From Verrucomicrobiota bacterium (GTDB lineage Bacteria > Verrucomicrobiota > Verrucomicrobiia > Opitutales > Opitutaceae): 50,480 bases of DNA. This document shows positions 7,636 through 15,710 of the stretch, piece by piece. Made by a program: the position numbers and the translations under genes. The notes under the pieces are model-generated. The model saw nothing but the letters and a program-made list of their open reading frames with translations, had not been told where the DNA came from and did not search any database. How positions within the stretch are numbered: position 1 is the stretch's first letter; each line of letters begins with the position of its first letter. The stretch is taken from the NCBI GenBank assembly GCA_030601755.1, contig JAUWBF010000016.1, forward strand, positions 1 to 50,480, read 5' to 3'.

Positions 7636-9819
7636 ATGCCCGTTTCCCACCACGCCCTCCTCACGCTCGCGCTGGCCCTTTCGATCGGGTTGATCCTGAT
7701 CGTCGTCTCGCGCCGGCTAAAATTGCCCACGCTGGTCTTCCTCTTGGGCGGCGGTGTGCTCTGCGGCCCCGAGGGGCTGGGCATCCTCGATCCCGAGTCG
7801 CTGGGCGGATTTTTGCCGGTCATCGTGTCGCTGGCGGTCGGCATCATTCTCTTCGAGGGCGGGCTCACGCTCGACATCAAGGGCTACCTCACGGGCTCCA
7901 CCGTCATCAAGCGGCTGCTCAGCGTCGGCGTGCTCGTCACGTGGCTGGGCGTGACGGCCATCGTGCAGTTTTTCTTCAACGTCGGCTGGGACATGGCGCT
8001 GCTCACCGGCAGTCTAGTGATCGTCACGGGGCCGACTGTGATCGCGCCGCTGCTCAAGCGCATCCGCGTGCAACCGCGCCTGCACCACATCCTGCAATGG
8101 GAAGGCGTGCTGATCGACGCGGTCGGCGTGTTCATCGCGCTGCTCTGTTTCGAATGGGTCACCGCGCAGGCGGGCGGCGGGCAGGCGCTGGTCAACTTCG
8201 GCGTGCGCGCCGTCACCGGCATGGTGCTCGGCCTGGCCGGCGGCTGGGCCATCTACCTCGCGCTCAAGTGGCGGCTCGCCCCCGACAACATGGTCAACGG
8301 CTTCTCGCTCGCGCTGGCCGTGCTGATCTTCGGCCTGAGCGAGACGGTGCAGTCGGAGGCCGGTATTTTGGCCGTCACCGTCGCGGGCCTCGTCGTTGGT
8401 TGGAAACGCCCGGTCGACCTGCAAAAGATCCGCGAGTTCAAGGGCGAGCTCACCGAACTGTTGATCGGCCTGCTCTTCATGCTGCTCTCCGCGCGGCTCG
8501 AGCTCGCCCGCTTCGAGGCGCTCGGCGTCAACGGTCTGATCGCCCTCGGCGTCATGCTGCTCACCGTGCGCCCGCTCTCGATCGCGCTTTGCACTTGGGG
8601 CTCGGGACTGAACTGGCGCGAAAAGACCTTCCTCGGCTGGGTCGCCCCGCGCGGCATCGTGGCCGCGTCGATGGCCTCGCTCTTCGCCCTCGCGCTCGCC
8701 GACCGCGCGGCGCCGGGCTTCGACCCGAACTTCGTCGAGACCTTCACCTACAGCGTCATCGTCAGCACGGTGGTCCTACAGGGCTTCACCGCCGGCGCGC
8801 TCGCCTGGCTGCTCAAGCTCCGCCAACCCGTGCCCAAGGGCTGGCTCGTGCTCGGCGCCCACGGCTTCGCCCGCTCCGTCGCGCAGTTCCTCGGCCGGAC
8901 CACCGGCACGCCCGCCGTCATCATCGACCGCAACCAGCGCGAGGCCGCGCAGGCCGCGCGCGAGGGCGCCACCACCATCGTCGCCGATGCGCTCGAACCC
9001 GAGGCGCTCAGCACGCGCCAGGAACTCGTCCACTGCGGACACTTGCTCGCCCTCACGGAAAACTCCGACCTAAACGAACTCGCCTGCCACCGCTGGAGCG
9101 AATTCCTGCCGCGCGACAACCTGCACCGTTGGAGCACCGACGGCTCGGCCCGCCACCACCGCGTCACCCACGGCACGCCCGTCTGGACCGAGCTGCCCCG
9201 CCCCGGCCTCATCGCCGGCGAACTCGCCACCGGCGAAAGCTCCTTGGAGGAGTTCGCCGTCGCAGGCCCCGGCCCGTTGCCCGCGCAGACCGTGCCGCTG
9301 ATGTTTGTGCGCGACGGCCACGCTCGCCCGGTCAACACCGCCAAGCCCGACTTCCGCAAGGGCGACCGCGTGCTGCTGCTGCGCCGCTCCGGCAGCTACC
9401 TCGCCGGCGCGCTCGCCGCGGGCGGCCTGCTCGACCTGCCCAACAGCGAGATGCAGTCGCCCTACACGACGCTGATCGACTTCCTCCGGCGCAGTTATCC
9501 GGCGCTCGATCCCGAGGCGCTCGCCGAGGACCTGCGGACCCGCGCCGAGTCGTTCCCCTTTGACATCGGCCACGGCGTGTCGGTGCCGCATGGATACGCC
9601 CCGCAGTTGCCGGGTCGGGTCTGCCTGCTCGGCCGTGACAAGAGCTTCGGCGCGCTCACCTTCCTCGTGCTCAGCCCGCATTCCGACGCCGACAGCCACC
9701 TCGCCACGCTTGGCGAGATCGCTCGCATGTGCTCCGCGCCCGAGCGCCGTCAGGCGTTGCTCGAGGCCAACGACCTCAGCACCATCGTCGCCCTCGCCCG
9801 CGAGTTTGGTCACGGCTAG
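7636..9819 (+). CDS. CPA1-type cation/proton antiporter with RCK-like and PTS EIIA-like domains
   Basis: 727 residues. Residues 1 to about 395 are a Na+(K+)/H+ antiporter of the NhaP type (KLPTLVFLLGGGVLCGPEGL; FEGGLTLDI; VTGPTVIAPLLKRIRV; GWVAPRGIVAASMASLFAL). From about 400 comes a nucleotide-binding RCK/TrkA-N-like segment (LVLGAHGFARSVAQFLG; VIIDRNQREAAQAAREGATT), then a TrkA-C-like stretch. From about 610 the C-terminus looks like a PTS fructose-type EIIA domain, with the phospho-acceptor pattern DIGHGVSVPHG placing the candidate active His at residue 652. Such a domain could link ion transport to phosphotransfer or act as an unphosphorylated sensor. No PTS genes are nearby. The EIIA assignment is less certain than the antiporter. 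Confidence 0.8.
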   Translation: MPVSHHALLTLALALSIGLILIVVSRRLKLPTLVFLLGGGVLCGPEGLGILDPESLGGFLPVIVSLAVGIILFEGGLTLDIKGYLTGSTVIKRLLSVGVLVTWLGVTAIVQFFFNVGWDMALLTGSLVIVTGPTVIAPLLKRIRVQPRLHHILQWEGVLIDAVGVFIALLCFEWVTAQAGGGQALVNFGVRAVTGMVLGLAGGWAIYLALKWRLAPDNMVNGFSLALAVLIFGLSETVQSEAGILAVTVAGLVVGWKRPVDLQKIREFKGELTELLIGLLFMLLSARLELARFEALGVNGLIALGVMLLTVRPLSIALCTWGSGLNWREKTFLGWVAPRGIVAASMASLFALALADRAAPGFDPNFVETFTYSVIVSTVVLQGFTAGALAWLLKLRQPVPKGWLVLGAHGFARSVAQFLGRTTGTPAVIIDRNQREAAQAAREGATTIVADALEPEALSTRQELVHCGHLLALTENSDLNELACHRWSEFLPRDNLHRWSTDGSARHHRVTHGTPVWTELPRPGLIAGELATGESSLEEFAVAGPGPLPAQTVPLMFVRDGHARPVNTAKPDFRKGDRVLLLRRSGSYLAGALAAGGLLDLPNSEMQSPYTTLIDFLRRSYPALDPEALAEDLRTRAESFPFDIGHGVSVPHGYAPQLPGRVCLLGRDKSFGALTFLVLSPHSDADSHLATLGEIARMCSAPERRQALLEANDLSTIVALAREFGHG

Positions 9820-9853
9820 GAACAAACCGGCGGGCTGGTTGCTCATACCCCAC

Positions 9854-10411
9854 ATGAAACGCCTGCTCGCCCTCCTGTCCCTGCCCCTCCTCCTCGCCAA
9901 CCTGCGCGCCGCCGAGCCGCAGAAGGCCACCTTCGCCGCCGGCTGCTTCTGGTGCGTCGAGGCGCTCTACGAAAGCGTGCCCGGCGTGACCGAGGCCGTG
10001 TCGGGCTTCGCCGGCGGCAAGATGGACAACCCCACCTACCGCGACCACGGCGACCACACCGAGACGGTCGACGTGACCTTTGACCCCGACAAGGTCAGCT
10101 ACGAGGAACTCCTGCGCATCTTCTGGAACTCCCACGACATCACCGATCCGCGCGGCGTCTATCCCGACTTCGGCCGAAGCTACCGCCCCGCGTTGTTTTA
10201 CCGCACGCCCGAGCAACTCGCCACCATCCAGCGCGTGAAGGCCGAGCTGCAAAAGGGTCTGAAAAAGCCCATCGCGACCGAGATCGTTCCCTTCACCAAA
10301 TTCTGGCCCGTCGGCCCCGAACATCAGGACTTCGTGAAGCGCAACCCCAAGAACCCCTACGTGTGCAACGTCAGCATCCCCCGCGTGAAGGAAACGCTGG
10401 AGAAAAAGTGA
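9854..10411 (+). CDS. msrA: Peptide methionine sulfoxide reductase MsrA, exported
   Basis: 185 residues. A signal peptide (MKRLLALLSLPLLLANLRAA) precedes the MsrA core. The catalytic motif GCFWC has Cys31 and Cys34; further family motifs are GVTEAVSGFAGG, NPTYRDHGDHTETVDVTFDP, FWNSHDITDP and GPEHQDF. It reduces Met-S-sulfoxide in proteins, here probably in the periplasm or envelope. The resolving-cysteine region near the C-terminus has a single Cys (YVCNV). It starts 34 bp after the antiporter, so co-transcription is possible. Confidence 0.93.
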   Translation: MKRLLALLSLPLLLANLRAAEPQKATFAAGCFWCVEALYESVPGVTEAVSGFAGGKMDNPTYRDHGDHTETVDVTFDPDKVSYEELLRIFWNSHDITDPRGVYPDFGRSYRPALFYRTPEQLATIQRVKAELQKGLKKPIATEIVPFTKFWPVGPEHQDFVKRNPKNPYVCNVSIPRVKETLEKK

Positions 10412-10450
10412 CCTCGCCCGCCGGCGGCGCCGCGCCATGCTGACCAAGGC

Positions 10451-11257
10451 ATGCGACTCATCCGCCACCTCACCCCGTCCGGTCCCGCCCACGCCGCCGT
10501 CCAGCCCGACGGTTCCCTGCTCGCCGTCGAGGGGGATCCGCTGGCCGGCACTCATCGCGTCACCGACCGACCCGTGACCGCGGGCAAGCTGCTCGCGCCG
10601 GTCGTTCCGCCCAACATCCTCGCCATCGGCCTCAACTACCGCAAACACGCCGAGGAAGGCGGCAAGGGCGTGCCCGAGCGCCCCATGCTCTTCATGAAGA
10701 CGACCACCGCCGTGCAAAACCCCGGCGACCCTATCGCCATTCCCGCGACCGAGCCGGCCACCACCGAGATCGACTACGAGGCCGAGCTCGCCGTGGTCAT
10801 CGGACGGACCTGCAAGGACGTCGCGGTCGCCGACGCGTTGTCCTACGTTCTCGGATACACCTGCGCCAACGACGTGTCCGCGCGCGACTGGCAGTCCCGC
10901 TGGGGCGGCGGCCAGTTTTGCCAGGCCAAGAGCTTCGACACCTTCTGCCCGCTCGGACCCGTGCTGGTCACCGCCGACGAGCTGACCGATCCGCAGGACC
11001 TCGGCATCCGCACCCTGCTCAACGGCGTGCCCATGCAGGACTGGACCACGGGCGACATGGTTTTCGGCGTCGCCGAGCTGGTCGCGTTTCTCAGCCGCGG
11101 CCGCACGCTGCTGCCCGGCACCGTGATCCTCACCGGCACGCCGCACGGCGTCGGCTTCGCACGCAAACCGCCGGTCTTTCTCAAGGCCGGCGACACCGTC
11201 ACCGTCGAGATCGACGGCATCGGCGCGCTGACCAACCCCGTGGTCGGACCGTATTGA
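10451..11257 (+). CDS. Fumarylacetoacetate hydrolase family protein
   Basis: 268 residues. The short N-terminal part is followed by the FAH C-terminal domain: ILAIGLNYRKHAEE, RPMLFMKTTTAVQNPGD, the metal-binding acidic motif EIDYEAELAVVIGR, YTCANDVSARDWQ, AKSFDTFCPLGP, and GTVILTGTPHGVG. Members hydrolyse or decarboxylate beta-keto-acid compounds, for example acylpyruvate hydrolase or oxaloacetate decarboxylase; the precise substrate cannot be told. It starts 39 bp after msrA and is followed after 7 bp by a small gene. Confidence 0.85.
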   Translation: MRLIRHLTPSGPAHAAVQPDGSLLAVEGDPLAGTHRVTDRPVTAGKLLAPVVPPNILAIGLNYRKHAEEGGKGVPERPMLFMKTTTAVQNPGDPIAIPATEPATTEIDYEAELAVVIGRTCKDVAVADALSYVLGYTCANDVSARDWQSRWGGGQFCQAKSFDTFCPLGPVLVTADELTDPQDLGIRTLLNGVPMQDWTTGDMVFGVAELVAFLSRGRTLLPGTVILTGTPHGVGFARKPPVFLKAGDTVTVEIDGIGALTNPVVGPY

Positions 11258-11264
11258 AGAAACC

Positions 11265-11813
11265 ATGACAACCGTCTCGCCCAAGGCCTTGCAATGGACC
11301 GCCGCGGCGCTCGTGCTGGTCGCCGCGCTCTGGATCGCACCGCCGTTTGTGCTGCCCTCGCGCGGCCTCGACCACGCCTGGGACCGCCTGCTCGACGCGA
11401 TGGAGAACCGCGACCAGGATAGCCTGCGCGAGCTCATCGCCGAGGACTACCGCGACGGCTTTGGGCAATCCCGCGAAGAGGCCATCGCCCTCTTCGACCA
11501 GGCCGCCGGTCAGTTCGTCTCGATCAACATCCGCCGCCTGCGACCGGTCGTGCACGTCGAGTCCGCGCGACTCGGCACGACCGAGGCGATCATTCGCGTG
11601 GGCGGCCACGGCACGCCGCTGGCGCAGATGTTGGTGCAGGGCTCCGCCGTGATCGACGCGCCCACCGAGTTCCGCTGGCGTCGCACCGGCTGGCAGCCCT
11701 GGCGATGGCAGCTGACCTTCATCGACAACCCCGCCGTGCGCAACGACGTGCGGCAGTTCCGCGCGCGTCTGGAACGCCTGGACCGCGAGACCGGCGGCGC
11801 GTTGTTGCGCTGA
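11265..11813 (+). CDS. Membrane-anchored hypothetical protein, possible NTF2-like fold
   Basis: 182 residues. One N-terminal membrane segment (WTAAALVLVAALWIAPPFVL) is followed by a soluble domain whose pattern fits an NTF2-like fold (DHAWDRLLDAMENRDQDSLRELIAEDYRDGF; EEAIALFDQAAGQF; then beta-rich RVGGHGTPLAQMLVQGSA and WRWQLTFID). The fold is a guess by pattern. It starts 7 bp after the preceding gene, so it belongs to the same transcript. A GAAG stretch before the ATG is one of the few ribosome-binding-like sequences here. Confidence 0.6.
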   Translation: MTTVSPKALQWTAAALVLVAALWIAPPFVLPSRGLDHAWDRLLDAMENRDQDSLRELIAEDYRDGFGQSREEAIALFDQAAGQFVSINIRRLRPVVHVESARLGTTEAIIRVGGHGTPLAQMLVQGSAVIDAPTEFRWRRTGWQPWRWQLTFIDNPAVRNDVRQFRARLERLDRETGGALLR

Positions 11814-11834
11814 AGCCGACCACCAACCGCGCGC

Positions 11835-11864
11835 TTGACAGCCGGTGCGCGCCCGCGCTTTGTC
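11835..11864 (+). promoter_or_regulatory. Possible promoter of the attenuated aminotransferase unit
   Basis: TTGACA at 11835-11840 matches the -35 consensus perfectly. A -10 at 17-18 bp spacing would be ctttgt or tttgtc, which is weak. Transcription from about 11870 would place the leader-peptide ATG 10-15 nt from the 5' end. Confidence 0.35.
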
Positions 11865-11883
11865 GGCGTTTCCAACGTCTCTC

Positions 11884-11985
11884 ATGACCCTCGCCTCCGC
11901 CAACGTCCACAGCCTCGCCGCCCACATTTCCTCCGTGGTCGTCGCCGTCGTCGTGTCCGTTACCCGCGCGCCGCGAGGGGCTTGA
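11884..11985 (+). CDS. Valine-rich leader peptide
   Basis: A 33-codon ORF with the look of a branched-chain amino-acid leader peptide. Residues 18-26 are VVVAVVVSV, giving seven Val codons in nine, then TRAPRGA and stop. This is very like the layout of E. coli IvbL, which has a Val-run near its C-terminus and a short tail. A strong terminator starts 18 nt after the stop. Within the RNA, cctcgc (11913-11918) can pair with gcgagg (11973-11978), and gaggggc (11975-11981) can pair, with one bulge, with gccccctc (12003-12010), giving the mutually exclusive stems expected of attenuation. It has no obvious ribosome-binding site. Confidence 0.6.
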   Translation: MTLASANVHSLAAHISSVVVAVVVSVTRAPRGA

Positions 11986-12002
11986 TTGTGCAACCCACTT
12001 TC

Positions 12003-12038
12003 GCCCCCTCCGGTGCCAAACCGGAGGGGGCTTTTTTT
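12003..12038 (+). terminator. Attenuator-type intrinsic terminator
   Basis: A perfect 12-bp stem, GCCCCCTCCGGT (12003-12014) with ACCGGAGGGGGC (12020-12031), has a 5-nt loop and is followed by seven T residues. It sits just after the Val-rich leader peptide and before the small ORF and aminotransferase, as a transcription attenuator would. Confidence 0.85.
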
Positions 12039-12096
12039 ATGGGGCTCTCAACGGGAAAAACATCGGTCGGGGCGGTTTCCAAAACCACCACCGACA

Positions 12097-12315
12097 ATGA
12101 AGACCGCCACCCACACCCGCCCGACCCAACCCGGCCGCCCGCGCTGGCCCGAAGCGCGCGGACGCGCCCCGGAGCCGACCGCGCCCGCGTTCACGCCGGA
12201 TATCGCTCCCGACACGCCCGCCCATGACTTCTTGGTCATCAACCCGCGGCCAGACCTGATCCCTCCGCCGCCCCCGCCTGACGACCTCACCTTCTACAAC
12301 ATCGACTTCCCGTGA
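12097..12315 (+). CDS. Small proline-rich protein, coupled to the aminotransferase
   Basis: A 72-residue ORF with a basic N-terminal half (MKTATHTRPTQPGRPRWPEA) and a proline-rich C-terminal half (ending in six prolines, then DDLTFYNIDFP). Its stop overlaps the GTG start of the aminotransferase in the sequence GTGA, so the two are probably translationally coupled. No family is recognised. It could be a real small protein, or an ORF whose main role is to bring ribosomes to the downstream start. Confidence 0.5.
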   Translation: MKTATHTRPTQPGRPRWPEARGRAPEPTAPAFTPDIAPDTPAHDFLVINPRPDLIPPPPPPDDLTFYNIDFP

Positions 12316-13544
12316 CACCGCCCGACCATCCGCTGCCCCTCGCCGCCCGCGCCGAGGCTTTTCGCCCGAGCGCCATCCGCGAGATCCTGAAGCTCACCGC
12401 CCGTCCCGGCATCGTGTCCTTCGCCGGCGGCCTGCCCGCGCCCGAGCTCTTCCCCGTCGACGCCGTGGCCCGCGCCTGCGAGCAGGTGCTCTCATCCGGC
12501 GGCGCCTCCGCGCTGCAATACGACGTCACCGAAGGCCACGCGCCCCTGCGCGAGTGGATCGCCGCGCACCTCGCCGAACACGATGGACCGATCGCTCCGG
12601 TTGAAAACATTCTCGTCACCAACGGCGGCCAGCAAGCCCTCGACCTCGTCGCCAAGGTCCTGCTCGATCCCGGCGACACCGTTTTTACCGAAAACCCCAG
12701 CTACCTCGGCGCGCTCCAGGTGTTTCGCGGCTACCAAGCCCGCATCGTTGGCCTGGCCTCCGATCATGAAGGCCTGCTGCCCGACGCGCTCGAGCACGCG
12801 CTCGCGACCGCGTCCGCCAAGCCGAAGTTTCTCTACCTCATTCCCAATTTTCAAAACCCCACCGGCGTCACCCTCCCCTTGGAGCGCCGCCTGCGCATCG
12901 CCGAGATCGCCGCGCGTCACCGGCTCATCGTGCTCGAGGACGACCCCTACGGCCGCCTGCGCTTCGAGGGCGCGTCCCTCCCGGCCGTCTCCGCGCTGCC
13001 CGCCGGCCAAAGCTGGATTCACCTCGGCACCACCAGCAAGATCCTCACGCCCGGCCTGCGCATCGGCTGGGTCGCCACCGCCGACTCGCGGCTCCACGAA
13101 AAGCTCGTCAGCGCCAAACAGGCCGCCGACCTGCACACCGCGAGCTTCAACCAGCGCGTCGTCAACGCCCTCGTGCGCACGCCCGGCCTGCTCGAAAACC
13201 ACGTGCGCGAACTGTGCGCGACCTACCGCCGCCGCCGCGACCTCATGTTGTCCGCGTTGGAACAACACCTGCCGCCCGGCTGCACCTGGACGCGCCCCGA
13301 GGGCGGCCTCTTCCTCTGGCTGCGCCTCCCCGGCGAAGCCAACGCGCTGGCGCTGCTCTCGCGCGCCATGGAGGCCAAGGTCGCCTACGTGCCCGGCGCG
13401 CCGTTTTGGACCGACCGGCCCGACGCCGCCACGTTGCGCCTCAACTACAGCAACGCCACCGACACCGCCATCCGCGACGGCGTGGCGCGCCTAGGCCAAG
13501 TCATCGCCCACGAAGTCTCGCCCCCCGCCCCCGCTCTCGCCTGA
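12312..13544 (+). CDS. PLP-dependent aminotransferase, class I/II (2-aminoadipate/MocR-like catalytic type)
   Basis: 410 residues from the GTG at 12312. Fold-type I aminotransferase signatures are FAGGLPAPELFPVDAV, LQYDVTEGHAPLREWIA, TNGGQQALDLVAKVLLDPGD, PNFQNPTGVTLPLERR, EDDPYGRLRF and the PLP-lysine motif GTTSKILTPGLRIGW. It resembles LysN-type 2-aminoadipate/leucine aminotransferases and the catalytic half of MocR regulators, but has no GntR DNA-binding domain. The Val-rich attenuator upstream suggests a branched-chain amino acid (valine, leucine or isoleucine) as its product; that is an inference. It is coupled to the small ORF before it. Confidence 0.85.
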   Translation: MTPPDHPLPLAARAEAFRPSAIREILKLTARPGIVSFAGGLPAPELFPVDAVARACEQVLSSGGASALQYDVTEGHAPLREWIAAHLAEHDGPIAPVENILVTNGGQQALDLVAKVLLDPGDTVFTENPSYLGALQVFRGYQARIVGLASDHEGLLPDALEHALATASAKPKFLYLIPNFQNPTGVTLPLERRLRIAEIAARHRLIVLEDDPYGRLRFEGASLPAVSALPAGQSWIHLGTTSKILTPGLRIGWVATADSRLHEKLVSAKQAADLHTASFNQRVVNALVRTPGLLENHVRELCATYRRRRDLMLSALEQHLPPGCTWTRPEGGLFLWLRLPGEANALALLSRAMEAKVAYVPGAPFWTDRPDAATLRLNYSNATDTAIRDGVARLGQVIAHEVSPPAPALA

Positions 13545-13609
13545 CGCCCCCCTTCCCCTCCGCCCTCCCGCCCCCTCCAACCGCCTCTCCGGCTCACCTC
13601 GCCCCAAGC

Positions 13610-13636
13610 CGATTGTCACTTATTAAGTGACAATCG
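13610..13636. repeat. Palindromic repeat 'TTGTCACTTA' (family C), single copy
   Basis: Perfect 13-bp arms, CGATTGTCACTTA and TAAGTGACAATCG, lie around one T. The same core appears twice more, at 27101-27121 and 27167-27187, inside a coding sequence. This copy lies in the 202 bp between the aminotransferase and the DUF2937 gene; the rest of that gap shows no clear feature. Confidence 0.8.
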
Positions 13637-13746
13637 ACCGATGGCACCGTCTCGCGAAAGCGGACCGCGCCGCGCATTCGCGGCAGTCGAGCACGGCAGT
13701 CGACCGCGGCTTGCGTCGGCGGCGCGGGTTGGCGACGCTGGCGGAC

Positions 13747-14337
13747 ATGCGTTGGACCACTCCCCTGAAGCCCGCCCTCGGCGCGGGTGAAAGCCTCCTT
13801 GATCGCCTGCTCTGCGTGGCGGGCGCGGTCGCGTTTTCTCAGTTCCCCGAGTTCGTCCAACAATACCTGCAACGCCTCGGCGGCCACCTCGACGAGGCTC
13901 GTCGCCAGGTCGCCAAGTTCACCGAGACCGCCGCGCAGTCGAACCTCTCACTGCCGCAGTTCATCGACCGCACCTCCGCCAACACCGACACCGCCGTGGC
14001 CAAGCTCGGCGGCGTCATGCAGGACGCCGTCGACCGCGTCAACGAGCTGAGCTTCGCCAACGCCGCCATCCACGACGCCTCCCTCTGGGAACGCCCCTTT
14101 GTCTTCCTCCGCCACGTCGACCCCGAGATCGCCAGCGCCACCTGGGAAATCTACAAGCCCGCCGTGCCCACCACCACCGAGGGCCTCGTCTACGCCATCG
14201 TCGGCGTCGTCGTCGCGCTCGGCCTCTACCACGGCCTCATCAAGGCCCCCGCCCAGGCCGCGTTGCGCGCCCGCCGCGAACGCAAGACCAAGGTCAGCAC
14301 CATCAAGCCCGTGGCCCCCTCCGACTCCGCCCGATGA
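13747..14337 (+). CDS. DUF2937 family membrane protein
   Basis: 196 residues from the ATG at 13747. The DUF2937 hallmark is near the N-terminus: LLDRLLCVAGAVAFSQFPEF followed by VQQYLQRLGGHLDEARRQV. A second membrane helix lies near the C-terminus (GLVYAIVGVVVALGLYHGLI) with a basic tail. The frame is open further upstream, but the added residues are low-complexity Arg-rich sequence and include part of the family C palindrome. The stop overlaps the rmuC start (ATGA), so they form one operon. Function is unknown. Confidence 0.75.
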   Translation: MRWTTPLKPALGAGESLLDRLLCVAGAVAFSQFPEFVQQYLQRLGGHLDEARRQVAKFTETAAQSNLSLPQFIDRTSANTDTAVAKLGGVMQDAVDRVNELSFANAAIHDASLWERPFVFLRHVDPEIASATWEIYKPAVPTTTEGLVYAIVGVVVALGLYHGLIKAPAQAALRARRERKTKVSTIKPVAPSDSAR

Positions 14338-15668
14338 ACCTCCTTCAGCTCACGCTCGCCGCCCTCCTCTCGCTCGCGGCCGGTGCCCTCGTCGCCCACC
14401 TTTTGCAACGCGGCCGCGCCGTCGCCCTGAGCGAACGCCTCTCCGCCCGCGAGGCCGACAACGCCCGCCTCGCCGACGCCAACCGCGAGCTCGAGCAAAC
14501 CCGCGCCGACCTCGCTGCGAAACTCTCCGCCGCCGCCGCCGAGCTCGCCGCCGAACGCGCCGCCGGCGTCGAGCGCCTGCAGGCCGCCGAGGCGCGCCTC
14601 ACCGAGCGCGAGGCCCTCGCCGCCCGCTACCTCGCCGACGCCGAAAAACTGAAGGCCACGCTCCAGACCGAGTTCCAGGCCGTGGCCTCCAAACTGCTCG
14701 ACGAAAAATCCGCCAAGTTCACCGACCACAACAAGACCCAGGTCGAGGCCCTGCTCCACCCACTGCGCCAGCAGCTCTCCGACTTTCGCCAGCGCGTCGA
14801 CACCGTCTACAAGACCGAGAGCGACGACCGCGCCGCGCTCAAGGCCCAGATCGAGCAACTCCGCCAGCTCAACGCCGCCATCACCGACGAGGCCCACGCC
14901 CTCACCACCGCGCTCAAGGGCCAGTCGCAGGCCCGCGGCGCCTGGGGCGAACTCATCCTGGAGCGGCTCCTCAACTCCGCCGGCCTCGTCAAGGGCGAGA
15001 ACTACCTCACGCAGGAATCCATCACCACCGACGATGGCCGCCGCCTGCGCCCCGACATCGTCCTGCGCCTGCCCGACGAGCGCCACCTCGTCATCGACTC
15101 CAAGGTCTCGCTCATCGCCTACGAACGCGCCGCCAACGCCGCCGACGACACCGAGCGCGCCTCCGCCGCCGCCGAGCACGCGCGCGCCGTGCGCCTGCAC
15201 GTCGAGCAGCTCGCCTCCAAAAAATACGAGGACACCGGCAAGCTCTTCACGCCCGACTACGTGCTCATGTTCGTGCCGCTCGAACCCGCCTTCACCCTCG
15301 CGCTCGAGACCGACCGCGGCCTCTACGAGTGGGCCTTCGACCGCCGCGTCATTCTCTGCACCGCCCCCACCCTGCTGGTCACGTTGAAGACCATCGCCAC
15401 GCTCTGGAAACAAGACCGCCAGACCAAGAACGTGCAGGCCATCGCCGACCGCGGCGGCGCGCTTTACGACAAGTTCGTCGGCCTCGTCTCCGACCTTGAG
15501 GCCATCGGCCAACAACTCGGCAAGACCCGCGAGAGCTACGACGCCGCCATGAACAAACTCAGCACCGGTCGCGGCAACCTGCTCAACCAAGTCGAGGACC
15601 TCCGCCGTCTCGGCGCCAAGGCCAAGAAAGCCCTGCCCGCCCAAGGCGAGACCGACGAACTCGCCTGA
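14334..15668 (+). CDS. rmuC: DNA recombination protein RmuC
   Basis: 444 residues: an N-terminal membrane helix (LLQLTLAALLSLAAGALVAHL), a long coiled coil to about 200 rich in Ala/Glu/Arg, then the conserved RmuC domain: GQSQARGAWGELILERLL, RRLRPDIVLRLPDERHLVID, DSKVSLIAYERA, FTPDYVLMFVPLEPAF and TAPTLLVTLKTIATLWKQDR. RmuC has a predicted restriction-endonuclease-like core and limits rearrangements at short inverted repeats in E. coli, which is of interest in a genome with so many palindromes. It overlaps the DUF2937 gene by 4 bp. Confidence 0.93.
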   Translation: MNLLQLTLAALLSLAAGALVAHLLQRGRAVALSERLSAREADNARLADANRELEQTRADLAAKLSAAAAELAAERAAGVERLQAAEARLTEREALAARYLADAEKLKATLQTEFQAVASKLLDEKSAKFTDHNKTQVEALLHPLRQQLSDFRQRVDTVYKTESDDRAALKAQIEQLRQLNAAITDEAHALTTALKGQSQARGAWGELILERLLNSAGLVKGENYLTQESITTDDGRRLRPDIVLRLPDERHLVIDSKVSLIAYERAANAADDTERASAAAEHARAVRLHVEQLASKKYEDTGKLFTPDYVLMFVPLEPAFTLALETDRGLYEWAFDRRVILCTAPTLLVTLKTIATLWKQDRQTKNVQAIADRGGALYDKFVGLVSDLEAIGQQLGKTRESYDAAMNKLSTGRGNLLNQVEDLRRLGAKAKKALPAQGETDELA

Positions 15669-15710
15669 TCCCGCGCCCGCCGCGCGCCGCCAGCCCGACA
15701 CTTCCCGCCC

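Noticed and set aside
11884-12038. Simple end-of-operon terminator for the 11265-11813 gene
   Set aside because: The terminator is nearly 200 bp after that gene and directly follows a Val-rich ORF with a -35-like box before it. Attenuation explains the arrangement better, though simple termination cannot be excluded.
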